Source: Siphonodentalium dalli
Taxonomy: Eukaryota > Mollusca > Scaphopoda > Gadilida > Siphonodentaliidae
NCBI GenBank assembly: GCA_032622095.1
Contig: CP136066.1
Coordinates: 229,716,961-229,780,960, forward strand
DNA: 64,000 bases
Reading direction: 5' to 3'
The translations under genes were made by a program, and so were the position numbers. The notes beneath the pieces were generated by a model, which was given only the letters and a program-made list of their open reading frames with translations, had not been told where the DNA came from and made no database searches. Below are positions 33,021 to 43,320 of the stretch, one piece after another. Numbering within the stretch: the first letter of the stretch is position 1; each line of letters starts with the position of its first letter.

Positions 33021-34200
33021 ATTGGTTGAACGTTTAGAAAATAATTAACTATGCACACAAATGCCATCTAATGCAATAAGTACAACAATTTTCTTCTGAT
33101 CTGCCTCACATTTCTACCTAGGTTTTCCTGAGCACGTTCTTCATCTATGTGGATTTTGGTACTGTTTAGTTTACCATATCCACTCTTATATTTAAATAGA
33201 ATTCAAGCAAGCTGCGATGAGTAAAAACATTGTCATCTGATCACCACCAAATTTGGTATACGTGGTCCTCACCCCAAACTACAGATTAAGTTATATTTAG
33301 CTGGACACTGGATAGAGATATATATAAATACATGGCCAGCCTTGGGGCTAGCAGACATTGTTTATCAATTCTGTCAAAATATAATTAATGGATGGCTCTC
33401 TATTTGTTCTGTTTGCTGTGCAATATTAACTCCTTTGTTGAAACTGGTTCATTAGTTAATGTTCGTCCAATAAAACACATATACTAGAAGTACAAAATGG
33501 AATAGGCAGATATTAAATGATCCCTTTCACCTTAAATCCGGTTCAGTAAGGATTTCTATAAGCCACCAATTGAATATTCATCATTTGAGGAAATGTCTTC
33601 TTTTGAAATTCCCTCAATTGCATTTGGGCTGCAGGATAATAATAAATGTGCTGGTATTCTTTTCACCTGATCACTTTTATAATCTCATCCAGGTTAATCA
33701 TGACACATTCTCACCTGTATAAATTTGGTTATCGTTTGAATGTTTTTGAAAATATTAGTCCTATCTGTTTGTTAATATTTCAGCTGTTTTCGGGAATTGT
33801 ATCTTTCCGGTGAATAGCTTAGAATAAAATTATCCATAGACAATGATATGACTGATATTTTCAATCTGACCATTCTCATATCTCACAACTTGTTATCTGA
33901 TAATTCTGCATTAAAATATTTCAGTCCTCTCAATTAAGATGTTTTAACAACCATGGGTCATGTGTCCATTTTGCTTCAGCAAATAGCCAATTATGAGGGT
34001 TAAATATGTTATGTATCCAACCATTAGTAAAATGTGCGGCTTTTGGCGAGAAACTGACGTATAGGAAAGTTTTCAACGACGAATACTGTTTATATCAGGG
34101 AAATGAAGACATTGATAACATTTTATAACATTATCAGAAAATGTACTGCATAAATAGTCTGAATGCATGCCCCTTTAATACTTTCGTCATCATTTTCGAA
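33021..34200. other. About 1.2 kb without recognised gene
   Basis: AT-rich with stops in all frames. Confidence 0.5.
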
Positions 34201-35150
34201 ACAAAAGCTAAGGGCCGTTACACGGAGACTATTATCGCTAGAAAACTGGACGCTTCTAGTCGAAATCTAAAGAGCATTTGCTCGGGCGACAATTAATCTT
34301 ACTCGGGCGACAGCGGATTTTACAGGGCGGGAATCGGAGCGAAAATATAAATAACCGATTACAGCATTTTGCTAGCTTTTTTTGGCAACAAACTGATCGT
34401 GGAACATGTTCCGATTGAAGCTAGAGGTAAACATTAACATAATATCTTATTAAACTTTCCATATATCTGTCTTTGTAAGTTTTTCGGACGGTAAATTTGT
34501 AAATAGCTTGGTCGACAATCGGAAAATCTCACAACGGAATCGGCATTTGTTCGGGCGGAATGATATTCCAAGAGCAGATCTTCCACAGAGCTGACAAGAG
34601 TCACTTTAGAAAATTCTAACACGCATCATTATCTCTTGTTAAACGTTACCCGTGTTATACCCCTTTGCTGTTACATAGATGGTCCCACGTAAATGTAAGT
34701 TTGGTGGTAATCGATGATTAAACATATTATAATCAAATTTAATGCCCCCATCTATCATCCAAACGGCACCGATTTGGCGTATTAGGCGTTTAGATTCCTT
34801 ATATCACGGAGAAGAATGTGTATCAAATTGATAGAAATCGGCGCTAAAATATTTTTTATGAATGTTGGTGCCCCTCTTCCTTTTCGTGCATCCCTGACTC
34901 GAACGGCACTACTGTTGACATCTTTAAAATTCACCAATAGATTCCCCATATCATGTATAGGATAATGTATAAGTTTCGTGGAAATCGGCGAAAAAAACAA
35001 AAGTGTTGGCCATCCCCCTTTTCTGCCCCTGATAATAATCACTTTAGAAAATTCTAACCCGCATCATTATTTTCCTCGTAAAAATTCACCCCTGTTATAC
35101 CCCTCTGGTGACACATAGATGGTCCCGCGTAAATTTATATAGAACCCAGA
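34200..35150. repeat. About 430-bp direct duplication with ATAGATGGTCCC
   Basis: TCACTTTAGAAAATTCTAAC then CGCATCATTAT, GTTATACCCC and ACATAGATGGTCCC(A/G)CGTAAAT occurs at about 34603-34697 and 35038-35135. Each is associated with an inverted-sense segment, AAATCGGCG and TTGGTGCCCC / TTGGCCATCCCC. A related, inverted region at 48960-49265 has GGGGACCATCTAGATG and GTGGCGCCG, also seen here at 35349. Confidence 0.6.
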
Positions 35151-35880
35151 CAGACAAACATATTGACAGATAGACATTCGCAAATATATATAGATATACC
35201 TCCAAGACTATATATATGAAGCTATGCATGAATTATTTCTATGACTTATGCCCATTTGCAGCGTTCTGTACACTCGCCAATTATCACCAATTTTATACAT
35301 ATGGATTTCCATAATGAGTCTACGTGTGTGGTTTAATGGTGACAAAAGTGGCGCCGCTCCAGTCTGAAATAGTGACGAGAGGGTCACCAAAATTGATACA
35401 AAAAATATGTTTAGTGCCAATTACCATCAAATTCACACACGTCCTTCTCAAATGATACGAGGAATCAAATCCTGCGTGTTAAAAAGTATAATGAGCTAGC
35501 AAAACTGATAGATAGAAGAAAGCATTAAATGTATATTTATCATTTTATTTAAGATATTCACATATTCTTGAAAACCGGGAGACCTCGAACCGTCAGAGGA
35601 TTGCACATTAGAATGGATCATGTATATATTATAACATAATTGAGTATGTTCCATTCAATATAGTTTCCATACAACAAGTTACAATAAACCACTTAACATG
35701 TCGCTCTGTGTCGGGCACATGTAGCTGATAAACTTGCATGGCAACATTTCTTTCAAACGGAGAATATTTCGTCAATATATAGCGCCATGAACAGAGGAGC
35801 ACCTGGACATTTCTTTAAAGCATCTGTATCTTCTAATTATCGTCGTTTATTTTTGCAAACTAATGTACTTATGATCAGGC
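35151..35880. other. No recognised gene
   Basis: Contains the GTGGCGCCG and GAGGGTCACCAAAATTGATA segments of the preceding repeat family. No supported ORF. Confidence 0.45.
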
Positions 35881-35884
35881 TTGG

Positions 35885-36040
35885 GGCAATTACTTGTGAA
35901 TGTATTTAATTATAATTACAATATCTTCAACATTTTTCAATTACAATTCCCATTACATCTATTTCACAATGTAATTAATTACAATTACAATTACTTTGAA
36001 ATGTAATTCAATTACAATTACAATTACATTTCAGCACATA
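35885..36040. repeat. AATTACAATTACAATTAC-rich repeat
   Basis: Dense TGTAATTAATTACAATTACAA words, similar in style to the TAATCGATTAC-rich repeats but a distinct sequence. It may be a subterminal repeat of a hAT-like element; ends are not found. Confidence 0.4.
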
Positions 36041-36514
36041 ATTGAAGTAGGAAAACTTTTTATTTATACGAACCCTATTTGATAACAAAACATAAATTTA
36101 ATACAAGCAAGATAAAATACACGGTGAAGCACACTTGGTACGGAGCAGTCAATGTACTGAGTCCAATATAGGTGTTCGTAGAACTGATAGAATAATGCTT
36201 TATAGCTGGCAATTCCAGCGCGTTGCATTGGCAGCTTGTAGCCGGGGTTGATAAGTTATGATGTTCATGGTTCATACCATAATGTCTAATGCATACGCAA
36301 TTGTATATGATCAAATACTACTTTATTGGTGGAACGGATTAATCACGATAAACAAAATGACACTCGACAAGTTGAGCCACAACTTACATTCCATGTGTTT
36401 GAATAATGCTTTGTGATGCTATTTGGATATACAATTTATGAGAATACGTGTAACACTTTGAGGAAGAGTATCCTCTATTCCCACCAAATATCCACATCAT
36501 GCAGAGGGTTTCAC

Positions 36515-36552
36515 ATCACTTTAACCCGGGCAACGTCGGGTAACCCTGCTAG
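36515..36552 (+). mobile_element. Probable Helitron 3' terminus
   Basis: AACCCGGGCAACGTCGGGT forms a short GC-rich hairpin followed within about 10 bp by CTAG (36549-36552) and then T. A hairpin close to a CTRR end followed by T is the hallmark of Helitron 3' ends. The 5' TC end is not identified. Confidence 0.55.
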
Positions 36553-38387
36553 TATACAATACAATTAATAAAGTATGCATATAATGCAAAATTTGTATTT
36601 AATACATTTGGCTGAAGATTGTATGTCAAATTGATGACGAGCGTCTTAATCATTGCATTTCGGTTTTGTTGACATCCGTAACATATTTTAATTTCCGTCG
36701 ATTTGTACGTAATCCCGTCGTACTTAGAACAGTGAAAGTTGACATATTGTGGTAGACTAACATGTTTTATTCCACAGCGATGTTCATTCAATGTTACTCA
36801 GACTTGGCATATTGTTACAGTTCTTGTTATTACTTCAAGCTAAATGAGTCTCTGAAATACAGGACATATACACTCCCTCTTTAAACAATCAACCGAAAAT
36901 AATTAAACTGTTATACAACTTGCACGTAAGTGTCTGTTGTTTTATTCTCGAATGGTGGTTCGTTGATTTCTTGGAAAGACAACACAATTGTAGTGGCTTA
37001 GCCATTAAGATCCACATGTAGAAGAACAACTTGAGTACTTAGAGTCTGTATCGTTTGAAGCACACTCTGGTAAACATGTGGTGGCATGGTGAATGGATGT
37101 CCCTTGGATCTTAACATGTCTGAGTGATAATCAATAATGACAGCGCGTGTGGTTTCATTCGAAACGTGCGTGTTGCCGAGAACATGGCGAACTAAAGGTA
37201 AGTTTTCAATATCTTATTAATATTTTTCTGCTTTGTGTTCGGTAATGTTCAGTACACCATGTGAAAAATAGGGTGACCACAGCAAAACAATTCTTAGCCA
37301 GCATTTATTCTCAAATAAGTTAGCTTTTTCCAAGAATACCACTCCTTGCTTTTACGTCAGTGACGCATACAAAGCACAGAAATGCCGCGCTCTTGCTGCA
37401 TTGTGTTGACTAGCGCATAATACAATATAGATCATGTGGTTACTATATGCTCATAAAGTTGTAACTAGTTGTGAAATTCCACACATTTCTTTGACAGGGG
37501 GTCGTATATAATAGTGTCTGTTGGTGAGGTTATCCATTTTCTGTGGAACCTGTTGTCTTAGGTTCGGGAAACGTATGTCTCGGTAACGCTGCACGACAAC
37601 CTAGTATTTGCGTTTCAAGTCATCACGTAACATAAAGACCGACTGTATATAATAACATATAAAACAATTTCAAATCGGTCCAGGACCTAGTGAAGGTATA
37701 TAGACCATATTATTTCCACACTTCCATCCCTTATTCTTTATTCGTAAAACGTTATATATCGTCATAATCAAGGGTGTTTTATTGTTGGTCCCAATATATC
37801 CGTTCCACACACCCACACAGATACAAAGTAACACAAACGAGAGATGTTAAAAAGGGGGGCCCAATTTATATGCCCCGTATCCGATCTCGGTCAAATAATG
37901 GTTAATTAGGGAGCCGAAACAAACAAAAAACAAACACATGCCATGCATCTAAACAAGAAATCTTAATGTACACTTATATATTAATAATGCTCGTCTTTGA
38001 TAGCTGCAATTATACAACACATTCCCAATCAGAGCGACCACACTCGAATGTGGCAAACAAGTCAACAGTCACCACAGAAGGCCGTATAATCATCAGACAC
38101 ATTTGTAAAAGATGAATCATAACGACACATAAGTGCAATGAAACACCAGCAAGCAACCATAAAAACGTTTTCAAATTCGGAAACAAAATGGTTTATTAAT
38201 GCTGATAAATAATACTGACACAAGTGATCCGATTGTCAACAAGCATTTGATTAATTGTTCAACGGGAAAATGTAACACCTCAAACCATTCAATTAACTTT
38301 TTATTGAATGGTAATTGATAGCTAATCGTCGAACATATTGTGGCTCAATTATGTTTGCATTGGGTGTGAAACGGTCGATAAATATGT
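36553..38387. other. About 1.8 kb without recognised gene
   Basis: AT-rich; no domain, RNA gene or clear repeat seen. Confidence 0.5.
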
Positions 38388-38484
38388 CATAACCCGCTTG
38401 GGTATCTGTGCGAGAAATACAGACCGCGGCGCTAAACGCGCCTTGGTCTATATTTATTGAGCAGATACCCAAGCGGGTTATAAC
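38388..38484. repeat. 97-bp fold-back (ATAACCCGCTTGGGTATCTG)
   Basis: ATAACCCGCTTGGGTATCTG at the left pairs with CAGATACCCAAGCGGGTTAT at the right. The inner part (AATACAGACC...GGTCTATATTTATT) and the centre GGCGCTAAACGCGCC are also partly paired. It lies about 30 bp before duplicated block B. Confidence 0.75.
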
Positions 38485-38518
38485 CTCTACTTATACCAGT
38501 GTGGCCATACAGCAAAAC

Positions 38519-39620
38519 AGTCCCAATAAGATTTAAAGTTGACTGGCCTATGTACTCATATTAGAACATTTCATTGTCATTCGAATGGATGTGTTGTATC
38601 ACAAGTTTATTGCCATTCATTCTGTATTCAACAATTCGACAATTGTGTGTTGTTATTTGTATCCACGGCTAGAATGTACACAATATACAACTTACATAAC
38701 ACATTGAAAAATGTATTAACTTTCTAATATGATGTTTGTATTTGTACACACCTCACAGTACTACAGTATGAGGCTATGTGTATCCAATAACCATCCATTT
38801 GGATACTTTAGTAAAAGTAATCAAAAAGTAATCAAAATGTAATCATTATTACGTGGTACATTTGAAAGTAATCGATTATGATTACTATCACTTGTAATAA
38901 AAAGTGTCAAGATTACTGATTACAGGTGACTACAGTACTCCAAATTGTGTGATCGATTACTTTGATTACGATAACTGATTACGATTAACACAACTCTGTA
39001 CCACATCACTCATCCAATCGTCACCAAGCTTCGTATTGATCTTCGGAGTGAGCTATTAAATGTTTACTATTTCAGTGAAAAACATGGCCGCCAACAGCCA
39101 TCTTGGATTTTACTTTATATATATATATCTTCATGTTCACATCTAGTGTTACTTAGACATTTCAACGTTCCGCATTCCTAATCGCTCCAGTTACTGTAAC
39201 CCATGAAATTATATCCCACACAAGTTGAGCTACAGTGTCATTGACACTTTCATTATAACTCGTGTCTTTTATAATGTGTCTTTATATGACAGTAATGCTC
39301 GTAGAAAGGTAGATCAAGTATTTATCAACCTATTTCGTATCCCGAACAAATGTGATACACAATCGCTGGGAGAGACATTCGAAAGTTGGTCATATTTTAT
39401 GTCCATATTCAATTTACTGAATATACCCCAGAAATTGTTTGCTCAATACTAGTGCACCCCACACTTACCTTAATGAGTTTATCTCTATAATAATTGTGCT
39501 TATGTTTTAACAACTCTTGACAATTTTCTTCCACAAATTATTGTGTGTTTAATATTCATGTACAGATAATCGCAATCTCAGTCATACCATGCTTTCCTCT
39601 TCAAGCGCTTAGGAACTCAG
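38519..39620. repeat. Duplicated block B, upstream region of TLR-B
   Basis: Homologous to 4320-5310 as described there. It contains the TAATCGATTAC-rich segment (38810-38997) and a GCCATCTTGG repeat copy (39079-39110). Unlike block A it continues through AAGCGCTTAGGAACTCAG directly into the TLR-B acceptor. A 75-codon frame at 39225 (non-ATG start) is disrupted by indels in block A. Confidence 0.85.
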
Positions 39621-39621
39621 T

Positions 39622-39646
39622 CTTTGATTATTTTCTTTTATTCTAG
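39622..39646 (+). promoter_or_regulatory. Splice acceptor before TLR-B start
   Basis: TTTGATTATTTTCTTTTATTC followed by TAG at 39644-39646, identical to the tract before TLR-A. Implies a 5'UTR intron whose upstream exon should lie in or beyond block B. Confidence 0.6.
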
Positions 39647-39703
39647 GGTGGTTGCTGCTTCCAATAATTTTGATGTAAAAGATTCTACAACAAGATCGCC
39701 CGC

Positions 39704-41623
39704 ATGCCCGCTTTGCGTGTTGCTATGGATACCAGCGTGATAATAGTGTTGCTTTGTGCATTCTGTATATCCGTCGCGCGTGCTGGGCATTTTATTCTCG
39801 AGGGTTTAGATTATCAGTTATTATTGGATGCATTGACTTCACGTGATTGCGAATGTACACCCAACGGAACATTCCTTCCCGATTATGATGGCTATGTAGC
39901 AAGGAATAGAGAAACCAGCTTGACACGGGATGAAATGCTTCAAGTAGAGTGCTCAACAATTCACATGAACGTAACTGATTTCAATAATGCCATACTTGAA
40001 TATAGTTACGTGTTTAACGTCTCAGAGTATCCAGTTGCATATCGCTTGAATTGTCAAAGAAAATTTTTGATAGATGCACATTGTGCAAATATCTTTTCAC
40101 TTTTGAGGATCAAATATTTGTCATTAAACGGTTGTAGTTTAAGCTTTCCTCGTCTAAATGTAGATTATAAAAGGCTTCATTTAGAAGTGTTGGAAATTAT
40201 TGATGATGTTGGACTCGTGATGGATGATTTATTCAAGGATTATAGTGTTGAATTTCTGTTGCTAAAATTGTTCCGGTGGTGCCCAGGTAACTCGAGTTAT
40301 CTTCTGACTGAGGAAGAAATCTTTCCATCGATGCCAGTTTTGCGAACTTTTACAGCAGACAGATGTGGACTCACGAGGTTCCCTTTCGGTAGAGGGTTTA
40401 TTCGAACATTGGACCAAAGTTTGTTCCTAGAAATAATAAACTTGTCGCACAACGATATCCAGTTCCTCGAAGTGTTTGATACTTCCCGATTAAAATCTCC
40501 GTATCTGACATTAGACTTGTCATACAATAAGATCCAGAATGTTACATCAAAACAGTTATATCTTCTATCTCGGAGGGAGTCCATATATATAGACCTCTCT
40601 CACAACTACATTACACACATTGACACTGATATACTGTACTCTTCGGCATATGCGTGTATAATGCCCAATGTGACAATTGACTTAACAAATAACCGGATTA
40701 GCACAATCAGCCAATCGAGAACGCATATATTTGTAAATCTGAGAAACCATATACTGGATTGTGATTGTCGAATTTCGTATATTTGGGATGAATACATATC
40801 GTTTGGGGACAAATACGTCCGGTTCGCTGATGCATGTCCAATTAAATTCAATTCAAGTCGGAAGAAGTCCATGTCGGGATCAAATCATGAGAACAGAATA
40901 CTCCAAACAACAATCATTTCAGCCACTGTGCTTGTCGTTGTAATTTTAATAATTATCGTCTTGGTGTTCAAGTACAGCACAACAATTCGGGTATTAATGT
41001 ATATGAAATTTAAATTAGTTCTGCCATGGGAGTCAGGTGATTTCGATGAGAACAAACGATATGATGCGTTTATAGCTTATTGCAATGAGGATCAAACGTG
41101 GGTGGTTAAGACTCTTCTGCCTATGTTGACAAAGAATGGAAATGACTTCAAAATATGCTTCCACCACAAAGACTTTATTCCCGGGAAATCTATAATTGAA
41201 AATATAACTGACGCTGTTGAATGGAGTCGATACACAATACTTGTTCTAAGCCGCGATTTTCTCCGGAGTGAATGGTGTATATTTGAATTCCGTTCAGCAT
41301 TCTATCAGAGTATTCAGGAGCGGAAGCGACAGCTGATATTCATCCTGTTGGATGAAATAGCGGATGATCAGATGGACTCTGACCTGCGGAAGTGCTTGCG
41401 TTTCTATACATATATTAAAGCAGGCGATGCTCTACTTCGCGAGAGGATGACGTATGCTTTGAGTGATAAGCGGAGAGGGAGGAGGGATCGGGAGATGCGA
41501 GGCTCTAGGCGTAGAATGTTGGCCGTACAGTCGTCGAGAGTAGTCGAAGACAGCTGGCTGCGGCTAATAAAGATGAGTCCGTACTTTAACCGGCACTCGA
41601 AGGGTTCCAACAATGTTTGCTAG
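39704..41623 (+). CDS. Toll-like receptor, TLR-B
   Basis: Paralogue of TLR-A, 639 residues, single coding exon. Same layout: signal peptide (about 8-27), RDCEC motif (47-51), leucine-rich repeats (about 137-350), LRRCT-like Cys 353, 355, 378, membrane span (about 402-424) and TIR domain (about 452-585). The TIR shows YDAFIAY (453-459), KDFIPGKS (489-496), and FYTYIK (567-572) in place of the FW box. The leucine-rich repeat, membrane and TIR parts are very similar to TLR-A by eye. The N-terminal part after RDCEC and the region around residues 90-185 differ most, including small indels. The last 25 or so residues are read in a different frame from TLR-A, because of a net two-base difference just before GGCTGCGGCT. 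The start at 39704 is the first ATG in this frame after the acceptor; an earlier ATG is followed at once by a stop. Confidence 0.93.
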   Translation: MPALRVAMDTSVIIVLLCAFCISVARAGHFILEGLDYQLLLDALTSRDCECTPNGTFLPDYDGYVARNRETSLTRDEMLQVECSTIHMNVTDFNNAILEYSYVFNVSEYPVAYRLNCQRKFLIDAHCANIFSLLRIKYLSLNGCSLSFPRLNVDYKRLHLEVLEIIDDVGLVMDDLFKDYSVEFLLLKLFRWCPGNSSYLLTEEEIFPSMPVLRTFTADRCGLTRFPFGRGFIRTLDQSLFLEIINLSHNDIQFLEVFDTSRLKSPYLTLDLSYNKIQNVTSKQLYLLSRRESIYIDLSHNYITHIDTDILYSSAYACIMPNVTIDLTNNRISTISQSRTHIFVNLRNHILDCDCRISYIWDEYISFGDKYVRFADACPIKFNSSRKKSMSGSNHENRILQTTIISATVLVVVILIIIVLVFKYSTTIRVLMYMKFKLVLPWESGDFDENKRYDAFIAYCNEDQTWVVKTLLPMLTKNGNDFKICFHHKDFIPGKSIIENITDAVEWSRYTILVLSRDFLRSEWCIFEFRSAFYQSIQERKRQLIFILLDEIADDQMDSDLRKCLRFYTYIKAGDALLRERMTYALSDKRRGRRDREMRGSRRRMLAVQSSRVVEDSWLRLIKMSPYFNRHSKGSNNVC

Positions 41624-41790
41624 TGTAAGTAGCGACGGCTACGAATGGTTTAATATATAAAACCGAAACAGTACGGCCACCCGTTATGGATGAAGCTGAT
41701 ACAATACTGCAACCCGATACTAGTCGGTCTGATACTATGCAGGATCTAACTTTTGTTTCTATAGTAACCGTAACTATCAACGACACTATA
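41624..41790. other. TLR-B 3' flank shared with TLR-A
   Basis: GTAAGTAGC(G/A)ACGGCTAC and TGGATGAAGCTGATACA...TTTCTATAGTAACC match 19706 and 20442-20525. No polyadenylation signal is obvious close to the stop. Confidence 0.6.
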
Positions 41791-41907
41791 CAGTTGTCGC
41801 CCGTTGTCGAGGGAGACATTGAGATTTGTCACCCGCTCGAGAACGGACATTCCGTTCTCGAGCGGGTGACAGATCTCAATGTCTCCCGAGATGAAGGGCA
41901 ACAACTG
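41791..41907. repeat. 117-bp long palindrome
   Basis: CAGTTGT...CCCGCTCGAGAACGGA is mirrored by TCCGTTCTCGAGCGGGTGACA...ACAACTG around the centre at 41849. The inner 20-bp arms are perfect and the outer parts nearly so (GGGAGACATTGAGAT / ATCTCAATGTCTCCC). It sits at the left edge of about 1 kb (41785-42815) that is absent from the TLR-A 3' flank. Confidence 0.85.
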
Positions 41908-42815
41908 TTTTGTTATCCGATTATACCACAGAAAACACCCTTGCCATCAACACGCACGATGTTGCACTGAGTCACGAGTGCTTTCTTTCCCGATTATGTA
42001 TATATTTCAGTAACTACTTATCGTCCCATAGGATTTCTGTTCCATAAGCGATAGTCAAACCATTAAGCGTTTATTTACGATCATTTTGGTTGTTAAATCG
42101 TCAATATCGGTCCATGCAATGTAAACCAATAAGCCATATACATGTAGGTATGTTCTCGTCTTGTGCAATGTGGCAATGTCGTCTTGTGCGCGCAATTTAC
42201 TCGCGATGTTCATTCCATAACGCTCTTCCAGTAAAGGTATTGGGAAGTTGTCAAATTCATTAATGTACATTCATATGTGTCAGTGCTCATAGCTATCCTC
42301 ATATAAAATACTTATATGATCACATTGCAGAGATCGCGGATGATAAGCGTACAGTACCATTCATTCACGTAAAACGTATGCATTACGTTGTCTACCAGCA
42401 AACATTTATAACCACCCAACCTTAAGGGATCCCCTCTTTCAATGTTGCATCATAATGTCGACATGAACAAATTGAATCACCGAGATATTTCGATGTAAAA
42501 AGTAAATAATAACGCTTGTCCGATAAAAGTATCAACTTAAAAGTTCGAATATTAGTGTTCACTAAATATATGCAAATTAGCAAACACCACAACTGGTGTG
42601 TTTTGCGAATCCGTGGGGTATATTATTATTTTTAAGTAAGTCGTAGTGATGTGAAATAGATGACTTAATGCAGTGTGTTCAGGGATATTCTTGCAATATA
42701 ACATCAGGCGGGCTCCCGGGTCAGCGGGCGACAGCGTGATTTGTCGCCCGGCATGTGACAGGACATGGGCCAATCAGAAGGGTGGAAAATACGGAGGAGG
42801 ATAACAATTCCTGAT
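41908..42815. other. Insertion in TLR-B 3' flank, no gene
   Basis: The sequence shared with TLR-A breaks near ACGACACTATA (41782) and resumes at CTGATGTTA (about 42811). The insertion has no recognised coding region. A GCGGGCGACAGCGTGATTTG / TCGCCCG segment near 42725-42752 echoes the palindrome at its left edge. Confidence 0.5.
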
Positions 42816-43165
42816 GTTATATAGGAACCTGTACGAAGTGTGGCCCGATACTAGGTGGAATCGAACGGTCGTTGCTATAGTAACAGGCAGCCATATGTTG
42901 ACAGAACCAAGGGTTAATACAAAATTGGTTAATAAAAGGGTTATATTTCAACGGGAACATCGTATTATTGATACATGCATTCTATATTATTATATCGGCA
43001 ACATTCAGCTTGATATATCAATGTATGGTCTTATCGTTAGTCGATGTGAACTTCTATGTTATGATATCGATAACATTCTGGATGATATATCAATGTATGG
43101 CCTGTACCGTTAGTCAATGTTAACTTCTATGTTATGATGATCGGCAACCTTCTCGTTGTTAGTTG

Positions 43166-43320
43166 AGGATTAACTGTCATGTGGACTGTTTTTATGGAGA
43201 TGTAACCGTGAGGTAAGTGGTCATAACTTGTGTAAAACCCGAAGTGTTTTACATACAAGTTATGACCACTTACCTCACGGTGACATCTCCATAAAAACAG
43301 TCCGCATGACAGTTAATCCT
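43166..43320. mobile_element. 155-bp fold-back element, copy B
   Basis: AGGATTAACTGTCATGTGGA to its reverse complement, as at 13399-13555. The arms have paired differences from copy A at some sites, for example GTTTTTAT / ATAAAAAC in place of ATTTTTAT / ATAAAAAT. Confidence 0.85.

Noticed and set aside
32575-33021. 148-codon + strand ORF
   Set aside because: Lies within a CCGT-rich interspersed repeat and has no recognisable domain.
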